In this document: piece by piece, positions 1-9,224 of the stretch
Position numbering within the stretch: position 1 is the stretch's first letter
How the letters are laid out: each line of letters starts with the position of its first letter
DNA from: Bacteroidales bacterium
GTDB lineage: Bacteria; Bacteroidota; Bacteroidia; Bacteroidales; JAADJA01
Assembly: GCA_020052415.1 (NCBI GenBank)
Contig: JAGVPB010000076.1
Span: 18,577 to 82,576 of the forward strand
Reading direction: 5' to 3'
DNA length: 64,000 nt
The notes under the pieces: generated by a model
What the model saw: only the letters and a program-made list of their open reading frames with translations
What the model was told of the DNA's origin: nothing
The model's database searches: none
Made by a program: the position numbers and the translations under genes

Positions 1-195
1 CCTGACGTTATGAAGTATTAGGATGCACTTTCAGAACTTCAGAGTTATGCAGTCGAAATCAGATATCCCAACGAAACAATATATCTGATCCCGGAAAAAG
101 TTGAAAAAGCCTTGCTGACTTCAGCTGAAATCAGACAAATGGTTTTAACTAAAATAGGGTTGAATATTGCAGGGCATCCCATCATTGAAGAATAA
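1..195 (+). pseudogene. C-terminal remnant of a HEPN-domain protein, interrupted by an amber stop
   Basis: Frame 1 reads PDVMKY, a TAG stop at 19-21, then DALSELQSYAVEIRYPNE and on to a TAA at 193-195. The stretch with YAVEIRYP followed by a final helix is typical of the C-terminal part of stand-alone HEPN (DUF-type) proteins that usually pair with small nucleotidyltransferases. The amber codon sits where an aromatic residue such as Trp would fit (TGG to TAG), so the copy looks inactivated, although the upstream part lies outside the window. It is separate from the intact MntA/HepT pair at 1.3-2.0 kb. The family call rests on motif recognition only. Confidence 0.5.
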
Positions 196-305
196 AAACA
201 ACACGGGGATTATTGTTATATCATTCAACAGAAGTAAAAATTATAAAGTTTGAATCCAGACTCCCTTATTACTTTGCCGTTTGATTATTTGGTATTTTTA
301 CTTTC

Positions 306-1310
306 TCACCCCTTCATGTGCTTCGGTATCCTCCCATTCCTGATGGCTTCTGAGCGGAGCCCGCGTCCAACGATGCGCTCTACCATTTTCCCTATTTCGA
401 GAACTTTATCCACATCCAGGCCGGTATCAATACCCATTTCATCCATCATCACCACCATGTCCTCGGTATTTACAAGCCCGACAGTCATTGGATCTTTGTA
501 GTAATACTCTCCGGTTCCGCTAACCGGAACTCCATCCACAAAATTAGCCGGCTGGCCTCCGATGCCGCCCATGGTGGATTCGAAATTCGTCATGCCTGCT
601 TGTAATGCAGCCAGTACATTGGCAATACCCCAGCCACGGGTGGTATGAAAATGAGCAATTTGTTTATGGGGATTGTCAACACTTTCGAGGAGCATAGTGA
701 AGTATTTGTAAACCCTGTCGGGAGATGCTGAACCATCATGATCGGCATGCTCTACATCGGTAGCGCCGATATCGAACCAGCGTTTTGTAAATTCAATGGC
801 CTTCTTCATATCCGTAGGCCCTTCGATCGGACAACCCCAGATGGTGCTGACGGTTCCGTTCACGTTTAATCCTGCATCACGGGCTTTCTTAACCCATTCT
901 TCACTCATCTTCCAGTAATCCGCAAGCGATAAACCTGAGTTTGTTTTATGATGGGATTCGCTGGTTGAAACCATAAGTAAAATCCTGTCCGGACCCCAGC
1001 CTTCCTGTTTGGCCTGAATCGCACGTTCAATGGCTTTTTCGCGGATGGTGACCGCTGTCAACCTGACATCTTTCATCAGGTGACTTATCTTTTTACTGTC
1101 TCTGATCAGTTTAAAAAGGGTAACGGCATCTTTGAACTGAGGCATGCCTTTCGGGTTACCAAAATTAGTCACTTCGATATGTCTGAAACCAGCCAGGATC
1201 AATTGTTCTGCAACCCAAAGCTTGGCTTCGGTAGGTATAAATTTTTCTTCATGCTGAAATCCATCCCTGACAGTGATGTCGCCGATAGTTACTTTTTTTG
1301 GGTAATTCAT
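306..1310 (-). CDS. Divergent HMG-CoA-lyase-like DRE-TIM metallolyase
   Basis: 334 residues. The N-terminal VRDGFQHEE motif (R15, D16) matches the Arg/Asp metal and catalytic signature of HMG-CoA lyases and related DRE-TIM enzymes, and HFHTTRG (H220, H222) matches the metal-binding HxH. The C-terminal loop reads GGIGGQPANF where HMG-CoA lyases have GLGGCPYA, so the catalytic Cys is replaced by Gln253. The context is strong: acetoacetyl-CoA synthetase, methylcrotonyl-CoA carboxylase and methylglutaconyl-CoA hydratase genes follow on the same strand, so cleavage of HMG-CoA to acetyl-CoA and acetoacetate is the step expected here. Without the Cys the chemistry may differ, and another acyl-CoA lyase or aldolase is possible. 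Fold is confident, exact reaction is not. Confidence 0.75.
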   Translation of the reverse strand: MNYPKKVTIGDITVRDGFQHEEKFIPTEAKLWVAEQLILAGFRHIEVTNFGNPKGMPQFKDAVTLFKLIRDSKKISHLMKDVRLTAVTIREKAIERAIQAKQEGWGPDRILLMVSTSESHHKTNSGLSLADYWKMSEEWVKKARDAGLNVNGTVSTIWGCPIEGPTDMKKAIEFTKRWFDIGATDVEHADHDGSASPDRVYKYFTMLLESVDNPHKQIAHFHTTRGWGIANVLAALQAGMTNFESTMGGIGGQPANFVDGVPVSGTGEYYYKDPMTVGLVNTEDMVVMMDEMGIDTGLDVDKVLEIGKMVERIVGRGLRSEAIRNGRIPKHMKG

Positions 1311-1313
1311 ACT

Positions 1314-1673
1314 TTATTTCAATTGTTTCTTTTCGACACTAATAATTTCATTGATTTTAATAAGATTATCGGGAAGATACTCAGTTACAATTCTCCAAAT
1401 GATTTTATAGTCAACTCCAAAATACTCATGAGTGACCCTGTTTCTAAGCCTGTACATTTCTGACCATGGTGTTTGAGGGTACTTAGCTTTGAATTCGGTT
1501 GGCAATTTTTTTGTAGCTTCTCCAATGATTACGAAATTTCTGATCACTGCATCAATCGTCTTGAAATCTTTTCTGAAAACATCAAAAGTCATATCCCCGA
1601 TATATTCCTGAATACGGGACATTGATTCCTGGATATCTTCCAGAAACAATATATAGTTTCTTACCTTAGTCAA
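1314..1673 (-). CDS. hepT: HepT-like HEPN RNase toxin (DUF86)
   Basis: 119 residues, all-helical in appearance, with the HepT signature R77-x4-H82-x-Y84 (RNRVTHEY). In type VII toxin-antitoxin systems this RX4HXY motif is the RNase site, and the Tyr is the residue AMPylated by the partner nucleotidyltransferase. The start overlaps the end of the upstream mntA-like gene by 8 bp, so the two are translationally coupled. The pair sits between the HMG-CoA-lyase-like gene and acetoacetyl-CoA synthetase, an apparent insertion into a catabolic locus. Family assignment is firm; activity is inferred. Confidence 0.85.
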   Translation of the reverse strand: MTKVRNYILFLEDIQESMSRIQEYIGDMTFDVFRKDFKTIDAVIRNFVIIGEATKKLPTEFKAKYPQTPWSEMYRLRNRVTHEYFGVDYKIIWRIVTEYLPDNLIKINEIISVEKKQLK

Positions 1674-1959
1674 TATATATTACCTGGTTTAAAATAGCAT
1701 CACGCATCTGATCCCTAATCGCTGATTTAGTGACTAAATCAATTTTTCTGTTAAAGATAGCTTCAAGATACTCTTCGAGAGTAAAAAAATCCCATCCCGG
1801 AGTTTTTGAAAATTCTACCAGGATATCAATATCACTGTTTGTCTTTTGGCTATTTTCTGCAAATGATCCGAAATATCCGATTTGACTTATTTGAAACCTA
1901 TCTTTCAAATAAGGTTTTATTTCCTTAAGTTTTTTTTCGACTGTTTCAGATGTCAACAT
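1666..1959 (-). CDS. mntA: MntA-like minimal nucleotidyltransferase antitoxin
   Basis: 97 residues. It carries the minimal nucleotidyltransferase active site GSFAE (G31, S32), then SDIDILVEF with D43 and D45 as metal-binding Asp residues, and a probable third acidic residue D74 in KIDLV. Members of this family AMPylate and neutralise HepT toxins. It is the first gene of a two-gene unit and its 3' end overlaps hepT by 8 bp. The length and complete GSx(10)DxD pattern suggest a functional enzyme. Confidence 0.85.
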   Translation of the reverse strand: MLTSETVEKKLKEIKPYLKDRFQISQIGYFGSFAENSQKTNSDIDILVEFSKTPGWDFFTLEEYLEAIFNRKIDLVTKSAIRDQMRDAILNQVIYID

Positions 1960-1989
1960 AAAAAAATTATAATTACAAGCGCTTCAAAG

Positions 1990-3927
1990 TTATGAATAAT
2001 CTTTAAAGTATTCCAAACATTCCGGGTTAGCCAGTGCGTCCCTGTTTTTGACATCCTGCCCGTTAATGATTTTCTTCACGGCAATTTCTACTTTCTTGCC
2101 ATTGATGGTATAAGGTATATCAGGAACCGCTCTGATTATGGCGGGTACATGGCGGGGCGTGCATTCGGAACGGATAACAGAATTGATTTTCTTAATCAGG
2201 GACTCCTCTAACCTGAATCCATCCTTCAGTTTGACAAACAATACTACAATTTCATCTCCGTCTTTCTTTTTACCCACAACCACTGAATCTGCAATTTCCT
2301 CAAGCTTTTCAACCACACTGTAAATCTCGGCAGTTCCGATTCTGACTCCCTGCGGATTAAGGCTGGCATCGGATCGTCCGAAAATTGTGATTCCACCATG
2401 TCTGCTGATCTCGATAAAATCACCATGGCGCCAGATTCCGGGATAAACATCGAAATAAGCGCTTCTGAATTTTTCTCCGTTCGGATCATTCCAGAAATAA
2501 ACCGGCATGGAAGGAAACACCGACTTACAAACCAATTCTCCCTGTTCCTCAATAAGTGATTCACCATTATCTCCAAAACAATCCACATCCATTCCAAGGC
2601 CTTTGCATTGTATTTCACCGGTATAAACAGGCAATGTCGGGCTTCCAAGCATAAAGCATGAAATGATATCGGTTCCTCCTGCAATGGATGAAAGCTGGAC
2701 ATCTTTTTTCCAGTCTCTGTAAACATATCGGAAACTCGCATCCGTTAAAGGTGAACCCGTAGAGGCAATAATTTTCAGGTTGGGGAAGTCCGAAATTTCA
2801 TTCGGCTTTACACCAGCTTCTTCAAGGGAGGCAATATATTTTGCACTCGTACCAAATACAGTGACTTTCAACTTGTCGGCCATTTTTAAAAGGACTTCCG
2901 GTTCAGGATAGAAAGGACTTCCGTCATATAAAACAAGTGTGGCTCCTGTAGCCAGGCTGCTTACGAACCAGTTCCACATCATCCAGCCGCAGGTAGTATA
3001 GTAAAAAATCACCTGGTCGCTTTGCAGGTTCGTATGCAATATGAGCTCTTTTAAATGCTGCATAAGTGTTCCCCCGGCAGAATGGACAATGCTTTTCGGC
3101 AACCCGGTTGTCCCGGATGAGAACATTATGTAAAGCGGATGATCAAATGGCAGTTGCTCAAAAGTCAGAGGATGTTCAGTAGCCTGTCCGAGATTTTCCC
3201 AGTTAATGGCATTGGGAATGTCCCTGATTTCAAGGGTTCCGGTATAACTGACCATAATGACATATTCGACTGAAGGAAGGTCGTGTAAAATTCCTTTAAG
3301 TTTTTCCTGTGAATTAAAAATTTCACCTTTATAAAAATAGCCATCAGTGGCAAGGATTATTTTCGGTTCGATCTGTGAAAACCTGTCGAGAACTCCTTTA
3401 ATTCCGAAATCAGGGGAGGTTGAAGACCAGATTGCTCCTAAAGAGGCGGCAGCCAGCATAGCAATGATTGTCTCCGGCATATTAGGCATAAAAGCAGCGA
3501 TGCGATCTCCTTTCTTTAACCCAAGCCTTCGGAATCCTTCGGCAACTTTGGTGACCTGATCATACAATTCAGAATAGGTCATTTCGCTTCTCACTGTATC
3601 TTCACCCCAAAAAATCAGGGCTTTATGATCATCCCTTCGCCGCAACAGGTTTTCGGCAAAATTCAGCCGTGCTCCTGTGAACCATTTAGCTCCGGGCATC
3701 TTTCCGGGATCATCAACCACCTGATCGAAATTCTTTGAAAATTTGATTCCGCAATAATCCCAGATTTCAGACCAGAATTCGGGAATGTGCCTGATACTCC
3801 ATTCATGGATCGTGTAATATTCCTTGTCAGGTAAATTATATTTTTGAAAGATTAGTGACAGGAACTCTGCCATCTTCGAATGGTTCTTGTAATCATCATT
3901 CGGTGTCCAAAGGATTTCATGCATCAT
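1990..3927 (-). CDS. Acetoacetyl-CoA synthetase (acetoacetate-CoA ligase)
   Basis: 645 residues, the usual length of AacS proteins. It belongs to the ANL adenylate-forming superfamily: the phosphate-binding loop SSGTTGLPKSIVHSAGG lies near residues 265-280, CGWMMWNW follows, and the adenylation motif YPGIWRHGDF with the downstream GRSDASLN hinge is present. An N-terminal cap of about 100 residues resembles that of acetyl/acetoacetyl-CoA synthetases. It would activate the acetoacetate released by the lyase step of leucine degradation to acetoacetyl-CoA for thiolysis. The gene order with the carboxylase and dehydrogenase genes supports this over a plain acetyl-CoA synthetase. Confidence 0.88.
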   Translation of the reverse strand: MMHEILWTPNDDYKNHSKMAEFLSLIFQKYNLPDKEYYTIHEWSIRHIPEFWSEIWDYCGIKFSKNFDQVVDDPGKMPGAKWFTGARLNFAENLLRRRDDHKALIFWGEDTVRSEMTYSELYDQVTKVAEGFRRLGLKKGDRIAAFMPNMPETIIAMLAAASLGAIWSSTSPDFGIKGVLDRFSQIEPKIILATDGYFYKGEIFNSQEKLKGILHDLPSVEYVIMVSYTGTLEIRDIPNAINWENLGQATEHPLTFEQLPFDHPLYIMFSSGTTGLPKSIVHSAGGTLMQHLKELILHTNLQSDQVIFYYTTCGWMMWNWFVSSLATGATLVLYDGSPFYPEPEVLLKMADKLKVTVFGTSAKYIASLEEAGVKPNEISDFPNLKIIASTGSPLTDASFRYVYRDWKKDVQLSSIAGGTDIISCFMLGSPTLPVYTGEIQCKGLGMDVDCFGDNGESLIEEQGELVCKSVFPSMPVYFWNDPNGEKFRSAYFDVYPGIWRHGDFIEISRHGGITIFGRSDASLNPQGVRIGTAEIYSVVEKLEEIADSVVVGKKKDGDEIVVLFVKLKDGFRLEESLIKKINSVIRSECTPRHVPAIIRAVPDIPYTINGKKVEIAVKKIINGQDVKNRDALANPECLEYFKDYS

Positions 3928-4149
3928 ATTCGATAAACCGGCTTCTGGAAATTAATATTTAATTCTTAATGGATTTCTCATCTCATTGTCAGTAACATCA
4001 GGTATAACATTCAAAGACTCCGGATGGTTCATTTAACCTTAACCAATAAGGCACCTTAAAAAACGAAAGAAATGAAACTGAAAAATCCGGTGTACAGTCA
4101 CTACAGGTACGGTTGAACCGGTAAATACTAAAACCGGAAGCTAAATCAT

Positions 4150-5301
4150 TTATAATCCGAGTTGTTTTGAAATAACCAGTCTTTGGATTTCGGAAGTCCC
4201 TTCTCCTATTTGTAATAAACGCTGGTCGCGGTAAAAACGTTCAATATCATAATCTTTCATAAGGCCGTAACCTCCGAAAAGCTGAACCGCCTCATCCGTC
4301 ACTTCTTTTGCAATTTCAGAACAATAAAGTTTGGCCATTGCGGCTTCTTTTGTGAATGGTTTTCCGCTGTCCTTGAGCCAGCAGGCTTTATAGAGCAGGT
4401 TACGGGCCAGTTCAACTTTCAATGCCATATCGGCCAATTTAAAGGCGTTTACCTGGAACTTACTGATGGGCTGGCCAAACTGTTTTCTTTCCTGTGCGTA
4501 TTGCAACGCCATCTCAAATGCACCCTGCGCTGCACCCAAACCCATAGCCCCAATCGAAAGACGACCTGCATCGAGCGTACTGAGCATTATTTTTGACCCT
4601 TGCCCTATTTCACCCAAAAGGTTTTCTTTTGGAACACGGCAATCGTCAAAATACAATTCAGCCGTATCAGAAGCCCGCCACATCATCTTGCCGTGCATGG
4701 AAACCTGTCTGAATCCCGGAGTTCCCCTTTCGACTATAATGGTAGAGAATTCCTTACAACCATCCACCTGCTTTGAAACTGCCTGAACTGTTGAACCCAT
4801 AGAAATGTCGCATGAACCGTTTGTGATAAAAATTTTGGATCCATTGATAACCCATTTATTGGTTTTTTCATCAATTTCAGCTTTGGTTTTCGAACCCCTC
4901 GAATCTGATCCTGCGTCCGGCTCGGTGAGGCCGAAACCCCATAATGCATTTCCGGTACAAAGCTGTGGCAAATATTTCATCTTCTGTTCTTCGGTTCCAA
5001 AATTGAAAAGAGGGGTAATTCCAAGAGAATTATGTGCGGCCAATGTCGCAGCCTGCGAACCATCCACCCGGGCTACTTCTTCAACTGCAATTACATAAGA
5101 TAAGGTATCAAGATTCTGACCGCCATATTTTTCCGGAAGGGTCATTCCAAATAACCCAAGTTCACCCATTTTCCTAGTAAGGTCGTAGGAAAATTCTGCT
5201 TTTTCATCCAGTTCCTTTGCCACAGGTTTAATTTCCCTTTCGGCGAAATCCCTCACCGTTTCCCGGATAAGCTTTTGTTCTTCTGATAAATCGAAATTCA
5301 T
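4150..5301 (-). CDS. Acyl-CoA dehydrogenase, probably acting on isovaleryl-CoA or other short/branched acyl-CoA
   Basis: 383 residues, full-length acyl-CoA dehydrogenase: an N-terminal helical domain with FAEREIKPVAKELDE, the middle FAD domain with GFGLTEPDAGSDSRG, and a C-terminal helical domain ending in IGEGTSEIQR. E367 in that motif occupies the catalytic-base position of short- and medium-chain enzymes, where authentic isovaleryl-CoA dehydrogenases usually carry a small residue and use a Glu elsewhere. By sequence it therefore resembles butyryl-CoA dehydrogenases, whereas its place next to both methylcrotonyl-CoA carboxylase genes suggests oxidation of isovaleryl-CoA to 3-methylcrotonyl-CoA. 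Substrate is inferred from context. Confidence 0.85.
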   Translation of the reverse strand: MNFDLSEEQKLIRETVRDFAEREIKPVAKELDEKAEFSYDLTRKMGELGLFGMTLPEKYGGQNLDTLSYVIAVEEVARVDGSQAATLAAHNSLGITPLFNFGTEEQKMKYLPQLCTGNALWGFGLTEPDAGSDSRGSKTKAEIDEKTNKWVINGSKIFITNGSCDISMGSTVQAVSKQVDGCKEFSTIIVERGTPGFRQVSMHGKMMWRASDTAELYFDDCRVPKENLLGEIGQGSKIMLSTLDAGRLSIGAMGLGAAQGAFEMALQYAQERKQFGQPISKFQVNAFKLADMALKVELARNLLYKACWLKDSGKPFTKEAAMAKLYCSEIAKEVTDEAVQLFGGYGLMKDYDIERFYRDQRLLQIGEGTSEIQRLVISKQLGL

Positions 5302-5397
5302 AAAAAATAATTGCTTTAATAAATTGATAACTTCCGATAAAAAACTCCCCGAAATTATAAAAAAGCGCGGAATATAACTTTAAAGTTTTTAATCCTG

Positions 5398-7395
5398 TTA
5401 AGACAAAATCACCAGTTCCAGGCTTCCGTTAACCATTTCTCCGGCTTTCACATTTATCTTTTCAATGGTTCCTTCTTTTGGAGAAATGATGTTGTTTTCC
5501 ATTTTCATAGCCTCAACCACCAAAAGCAAGTCTCCCTTTTTCACTGACTGGCCTTCTGTAACGTTTATTTTAACGACTTTTCCAGGCATAGGTGAAACGA
5601 TTTCGCCATGTGATTTTCCACCATGGTCGTGTGTTCCAAAAACGTCTTCTTCGACAAGGCAATCATTTCTGACAAGTGTAAAAATATGTCCATCAATACT
5701 TATAAATCCATTTCCTTTTGAATCACCCGAAATAATGTATCCGGAGGAAGAATCATCAACGGCAAGCTCGATCATATTCGATTCCAGTGTTTTGATATAG
5801 GATTTGTGCGGCTGTCCATTTATATTAAAATGAAATATGCCCTGCTGATTTTGTTGAATTCTCACCTGTAAATCTTCTCCGTCAACCTTAATTTTAATTT
5901 CCATCAGGTCGCGCCAGAAACCGATTTCTTTCCAAACATTATATCCCGGATCATCCTGTTCTAATAAATCTTTGTGAAAATCATACATGAGGTATGCAAT
6001 AACAGGAAGGTAAACAGGTATTTCCTTTTTTTCGTTTTCGGTCTGAACAAGAATATCTGCTGTATGCTCATCGCAATATTTTGTTGAAATTTTGTTTTCT
6101 GTGAAAGCTTCATGTTTCAGAACCTGTAATAAATATGAAATATTTGTTTTGATGCCGTGAATGGAATAATTTTTTAACGCACGAGTCATTTTTTCCATTG
6201 AAACATCGCGATCATCGCCCCAGGCGATTAATTTACTGATCATGGGATCATAAAAACTATGAATGGTTGTTGCTTCCTGAATTCCGGAGTCAACCCTTAT
6301 GCCCATACCTTCGGGTTCGAGGTATAATGACATTTCACCGGGTGAGGGCAGGAAATTATTAGCCGGGTCTTCAGCGTAAATCCTGCACTCGATGGCATGG
6401 CCCGTTTGTTTTATTGAGCTTTGTTCGAAACTCAGTGGAAATCCTGCTGCGATCCGGATTTGTTCCCTGACAATGTCAATCCCTGTCACCATTTCCGTCA
6501 CAGGATGTTCCACCTGTACTCGGGTATTCATCTCGAGGAAATAAAAATTAAGATTTTTATCTACCAGGAATTCAACGGTACCGGCATTGTTATATCCTAT
6601 TTTTTTTGCAATCCTAACGGCTGCATTACCCATTTTTTCCCTGGTTTCAAGAGTTAGCGTAGGAGAGGGGGATTCTTCGATTATCTTTTGATATCTGCGC
6701 TGAATGGAACATTCTCTTTCGAAGAGGTGAACAACATTTCCGTGATTATCTCCGATGACCTGTATTTCGATATGACGTGGTTCTTCAATATATTTTTCAA
6801 TAAAAATGGTTCCGTCGCCAAAATAAGATTTCGCTTCACGACTGGTGCTTTCGAGTATTTCAGGCAGTTCTTTCAAATCACGAACGATCCTCATTCCCTT
6901 CCCTCCTCCTCCGGCGGCGGCTTTCACAAGTATCGGCAATGGAATTTCCTTTGCCATTTTCAATAGCGTTTTATGATCACCTGTAACTCCGGCAGTCATG
7001 GGTATCCCAAGTTTTTTTACAAATTCCCGCGACTCAATCTTATTACCCATCAGCTTCATCGCTTTTGAATTGGGTCCGATAAAGATAATTCTAGCCTTTT
7101 CGCATGCAGCAACAAATTTCGGATTCTCGGACAAAAATCCATATCCTGGATGGATGGCTTCGCTTCCCGATTTCTTCGCAATTGCAATAATCTTTTCAAT
7201 GTTCAGATAGGTATCGCTCAGCTCTAGACTTTCTCCAAGGCTGTAAGCTTCATCAGCCATTTCAACATGGAGTGCATCTTCATCGGCAGAAGAATAAATG
7301 GCTACTGTCTGAATTCCCAGTTTCTGAGCCGAACGAATGACGCGTACGGCAATTTCACCTCTGTTTGCGATTAAAATTTTTTTGAATAGGTACAT
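5398..7395 (-). CDS. 3-methylcrotonyl-CoA carboxylase, biotin carboxylase/BCCP subunit
   Basis: 665 residues. Residues 1-450 form a biotin carboxylase: it starts with FKKILIANRGEIAVRVIR, has the ATP-grasp glycine-rich loop KAAAGGGGKGMRIV, and ends the active site with EMNTRVQVEHPVTE. The last 70 residues are a biotinyl carrier domain with EAMKMENN, biotin site K631. The middle region matches the linker (BT-like) domain of acyl-CoA carboxylase alpha chains. With the carboxyltransferase at 10.2-11.8 kb it would carboxylate 3-methylcrotonyl-CoA to 3-methylglutaconyl-CoA. Propionyl- or geranyl-CoA specificity cannot be excluded from sequence, but the hydratase and lyase neighbours favour methylcrotonyl-CoA. 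Confidence 0.9.
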   Translation of the reverse strand: MYLFKKILIANRGEIAVRVIRSAQKLGIQTVAIYSSADEDALHVEMADEAYSLGESLELSDTYLNIEKIIAIAKKSGSEAIHPGYGFLSENPKFVAACEKARIIFIGPNSKAMKLMGNKIESREFVKKLGIPMTAGVTGDHKTLLKMAKEIPLPILVKAAAGGGGKGMRIVRDLKELPEILESTSREAKSYFGDGTIFIEKYIEEPRHIEIQVIGDNHGNVVHLFERECSIQRRYQKIIEESPSPTLTLETREKMGNAAVRIAKKIGYNNAGTVEFLVDKNLNFYFLEMNTRVQVEHPVTEMVTGIDIVREQIRIAAGFPLSFEQSSIKQTGHAIECRIYAEDPANNFLPSPGEMSLYLEPEGMGIRVDSGIQEATTIHSFYDPMISKLIAWGDDRDVSMEKMTRALKNYSIHGIKTNISYLLQVLKHEAFTENKISTKYCDEHTADILVQTENEKKEIPVYLPVIAYLMYDFHKDLLEQDDPGYNVWKEIGFWRDLMEIKIKVDGEDLQVRIQQNQQGIFHFNINGQPHKSYIKTLESNMIELAVDDSSSGYIISGDSKGNGFISIDGHIFTLVRNDCLVEEDVFGTHDHGGKSHGEIVSPMPGKVVKINVTEGQSVKKGDLLLVVEAMKMENNIISPKEGTIEKINVKAGEMVNGSLELVILS

Positions 7396-7482
7396 TAAAT
7401 TTTCTTAAATTGTATTTTTCGAATGACAAAAGTATTAAAGTAAAATGCAGTTAAATAATTATTGATGCATAATAAAACGGTA

Positions 7483-9138
7483 TCATCGCTGTATAATAAA
7501 TTTTTGAGTAACATTAAACTCATCACCACTTATTTCCATGAAATATAAACCTTCCCTTATTCCAATAACATCCAATGTGCACCTTTTCTCAATATGATGT
7601 AATAATAATTTAGCTATTTGTTTTCCCTGACTGTTAAAAATCAAAAGCTTCATCTCCTTCCCAATAATCATATCATTAACTAAAATAGTTAATTTGTTGG
7701 AAACCGGATTTGGATAAATCGAAAATAACGTAGTATTCATCATTGAACTTGAATTATTCTCAATTGAAAATTGATATTCAGGAGGTTCATCATTCATAAA
7801 ATAATTGTATTTTTTCGATACTCTGATTTTAATTATTACATCGTTATTTAACCACTCATGATTGTCCGTTTTTAATGGAATTCCGACCCAATATGTTGAA
7901 GCGAAAATGTAATCTTTGTAAATTTTTTGGTTCTCCTCAAGTAATCCGCAGATGTAAGAACATCCATCATACCTTGGAAAACGAAAAGTGTCAACAGAAA
8001 GGGCTCCCATTATATATACATAATGTTGACCACCAAATAAAGGGTAATAGGTCGGATATGAAAATATTTCGCTGGTTGGATTCCATAACATATCTCTTCC
8101 GTTTTCACTCGCTAACCAAGAGTCTTCTCCAAAAATTATATTCAGCCTTTCTCCTGTTTCCACATTAATCGCATATCCCGGAAACCATCCCATGCCTATA
8201 GGACTTATATAATTTGAGCAATAATATGGATTTGTGCTGGTCGTACTTGTATCTCCCTTAACATTTACAGAAGGATGGTTTCGATACGAAAAATGTAATG
8301 CTTGTCCCTGTGAAAGAAGAGTATCATTACACATTTCAACTACACAGCTTCGACTCCAGTTGGAGGTATCAGTTGTAATAATTATATCTATTCCCGACAA
8401 TTGCTGAAAATTGTTCAGAAACTTGGATTCAGTAGAATAAGCCGGACCACTGTTGTCCTGTGAATATACCGCAGTTAGTAAATATGGACTCCACGATCCG
8501 CCTATTACATTTTCATATTTTTCATAATAATCAAAAGCATGAGTTGGCAAATCCCAGTCATTGTATTCAGGATACGACAAATCTATATAGTTTCCTGACC
8601 TGATCCAGTTTAATGGTGAATAGGAATCATGATCGTGAACAAAATTTAACCACATTATACTGCTATCCTGATAAAACATTTCTGAATATAAAAATCCATT
8701 ATTCACGCTATTTATTATTTCGCCCGGATTTTCTGTGGATTTTGTTTGAATTTGCATTCCCCATTGGGCTATTTCCTGTAAATATTCGGAATAAATTGTT
8801 GAATCCCCTGTAATTGTTGAATCAAGCGAATGTGAATACAACCGCCATCTTGAAGTATCATTTATCCCGGTAAGTGAAATGGAAAACAAACCTTTAGGGC
8901 AAAGCTCCGCATTAATAATCTTAATGTCAAACGGGCCAAAATTATTTTGATATACAGGTTGGTAATAAAATGATTCCGGAGAATTAATTATACTGTCGTA
9001 CATTCCTGGTTTTAATTCAAGAATATTCCCGCCATTTCCCTGTCCTTTAATTCTTCTTAATTCAATTTCAGGCTGTTGACAATAGATATTTATATGAGTT
9101 AAAAAGATAAGATTTAAAATTAACAGCAGATTTTTCAT
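7483..9138 (-). CDS. T9SS-secreted protein of unknown function
   Basis: I start at the second Met (MKNLLLILNL...YCQ), which gives a clean signal peptide; the longer reading adds 13 implausible residues. The mature part of about 430 residues has no domain I recognise. It is rich in Tyr, Trp and Asn and contains a segment with NGRDMLWNPTSEIFSYPTYYPLFGGQHY. The last 80 residues begin FSIYPNPVSNKLTI and end in KFIIQR, a classic type A T9SS sorting domain, so the protein is exported and probably anchored to the cell surface. It lies inside the leucine locus on the same strand, between carboxylase and hydratase genes, with no evident metabolic link. Confidence 0.75.
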   Translation of the reverse strand: MKNLLLILNLIFLTHINIYCQQPEIELRRIKGQGNGGNILELKPGMYDSIINSPESFYYQPVYQNNFGPFDIKIINAELCPKGLFSISLTGINDTSRWRLYSHSLDSTITGDSTIYSEYLQEIAQWGMQIQTKSTENPGEIINSVNNGFLYSEMFYQDSSIMWLNFVHDHDSYSPLNWIRSGNYIDLSYPEYNDWDLPTHAFDYYEKYENVIGGSWSPYLLTAVYSQDNSGPAYSTESKFLNNFQQLSGIDIIITTDTSNWSRSCVVEMCNDTLLSQGQALHFSYRNHPSVNVKGDTSTTSTNPYYCSNYISPIGMGWFPGYAINVETGERLNIIFGEDSWLASENGRDMLWNPTSEIFSYPTYYPLFGGQHYVYIMGALSVDTFRFPRYDGCSYICGLLEENQKIYKDYIFASTYWVGIPLKTDNHEWLNNDVIIKIRVSKKYNYFMNDEPPEYQFSIENNSSSMMNTTLFSIYPNPVSNKLTILVNDMIIGKEMKLLIFNSQGKQIAKLLLHHIEKRCTLDVIGIREGLYFMEISGDEFNVTQKFIIQR

Positions 9139-9224
9139 AATCAATGTCTTTTTGAAAAAGAATAAAATACAGAACATGTTTATCCTTTATTAATCCTTTT
9201 CGCCCAAAGATTTTTTCAAAAAAT

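Noticed and set aside
1080..1463. 127-codon plus-strand frame across the lyase/hepT boundary
   Set aside because: Antisense shadow of two well-supported minus-strand genes.
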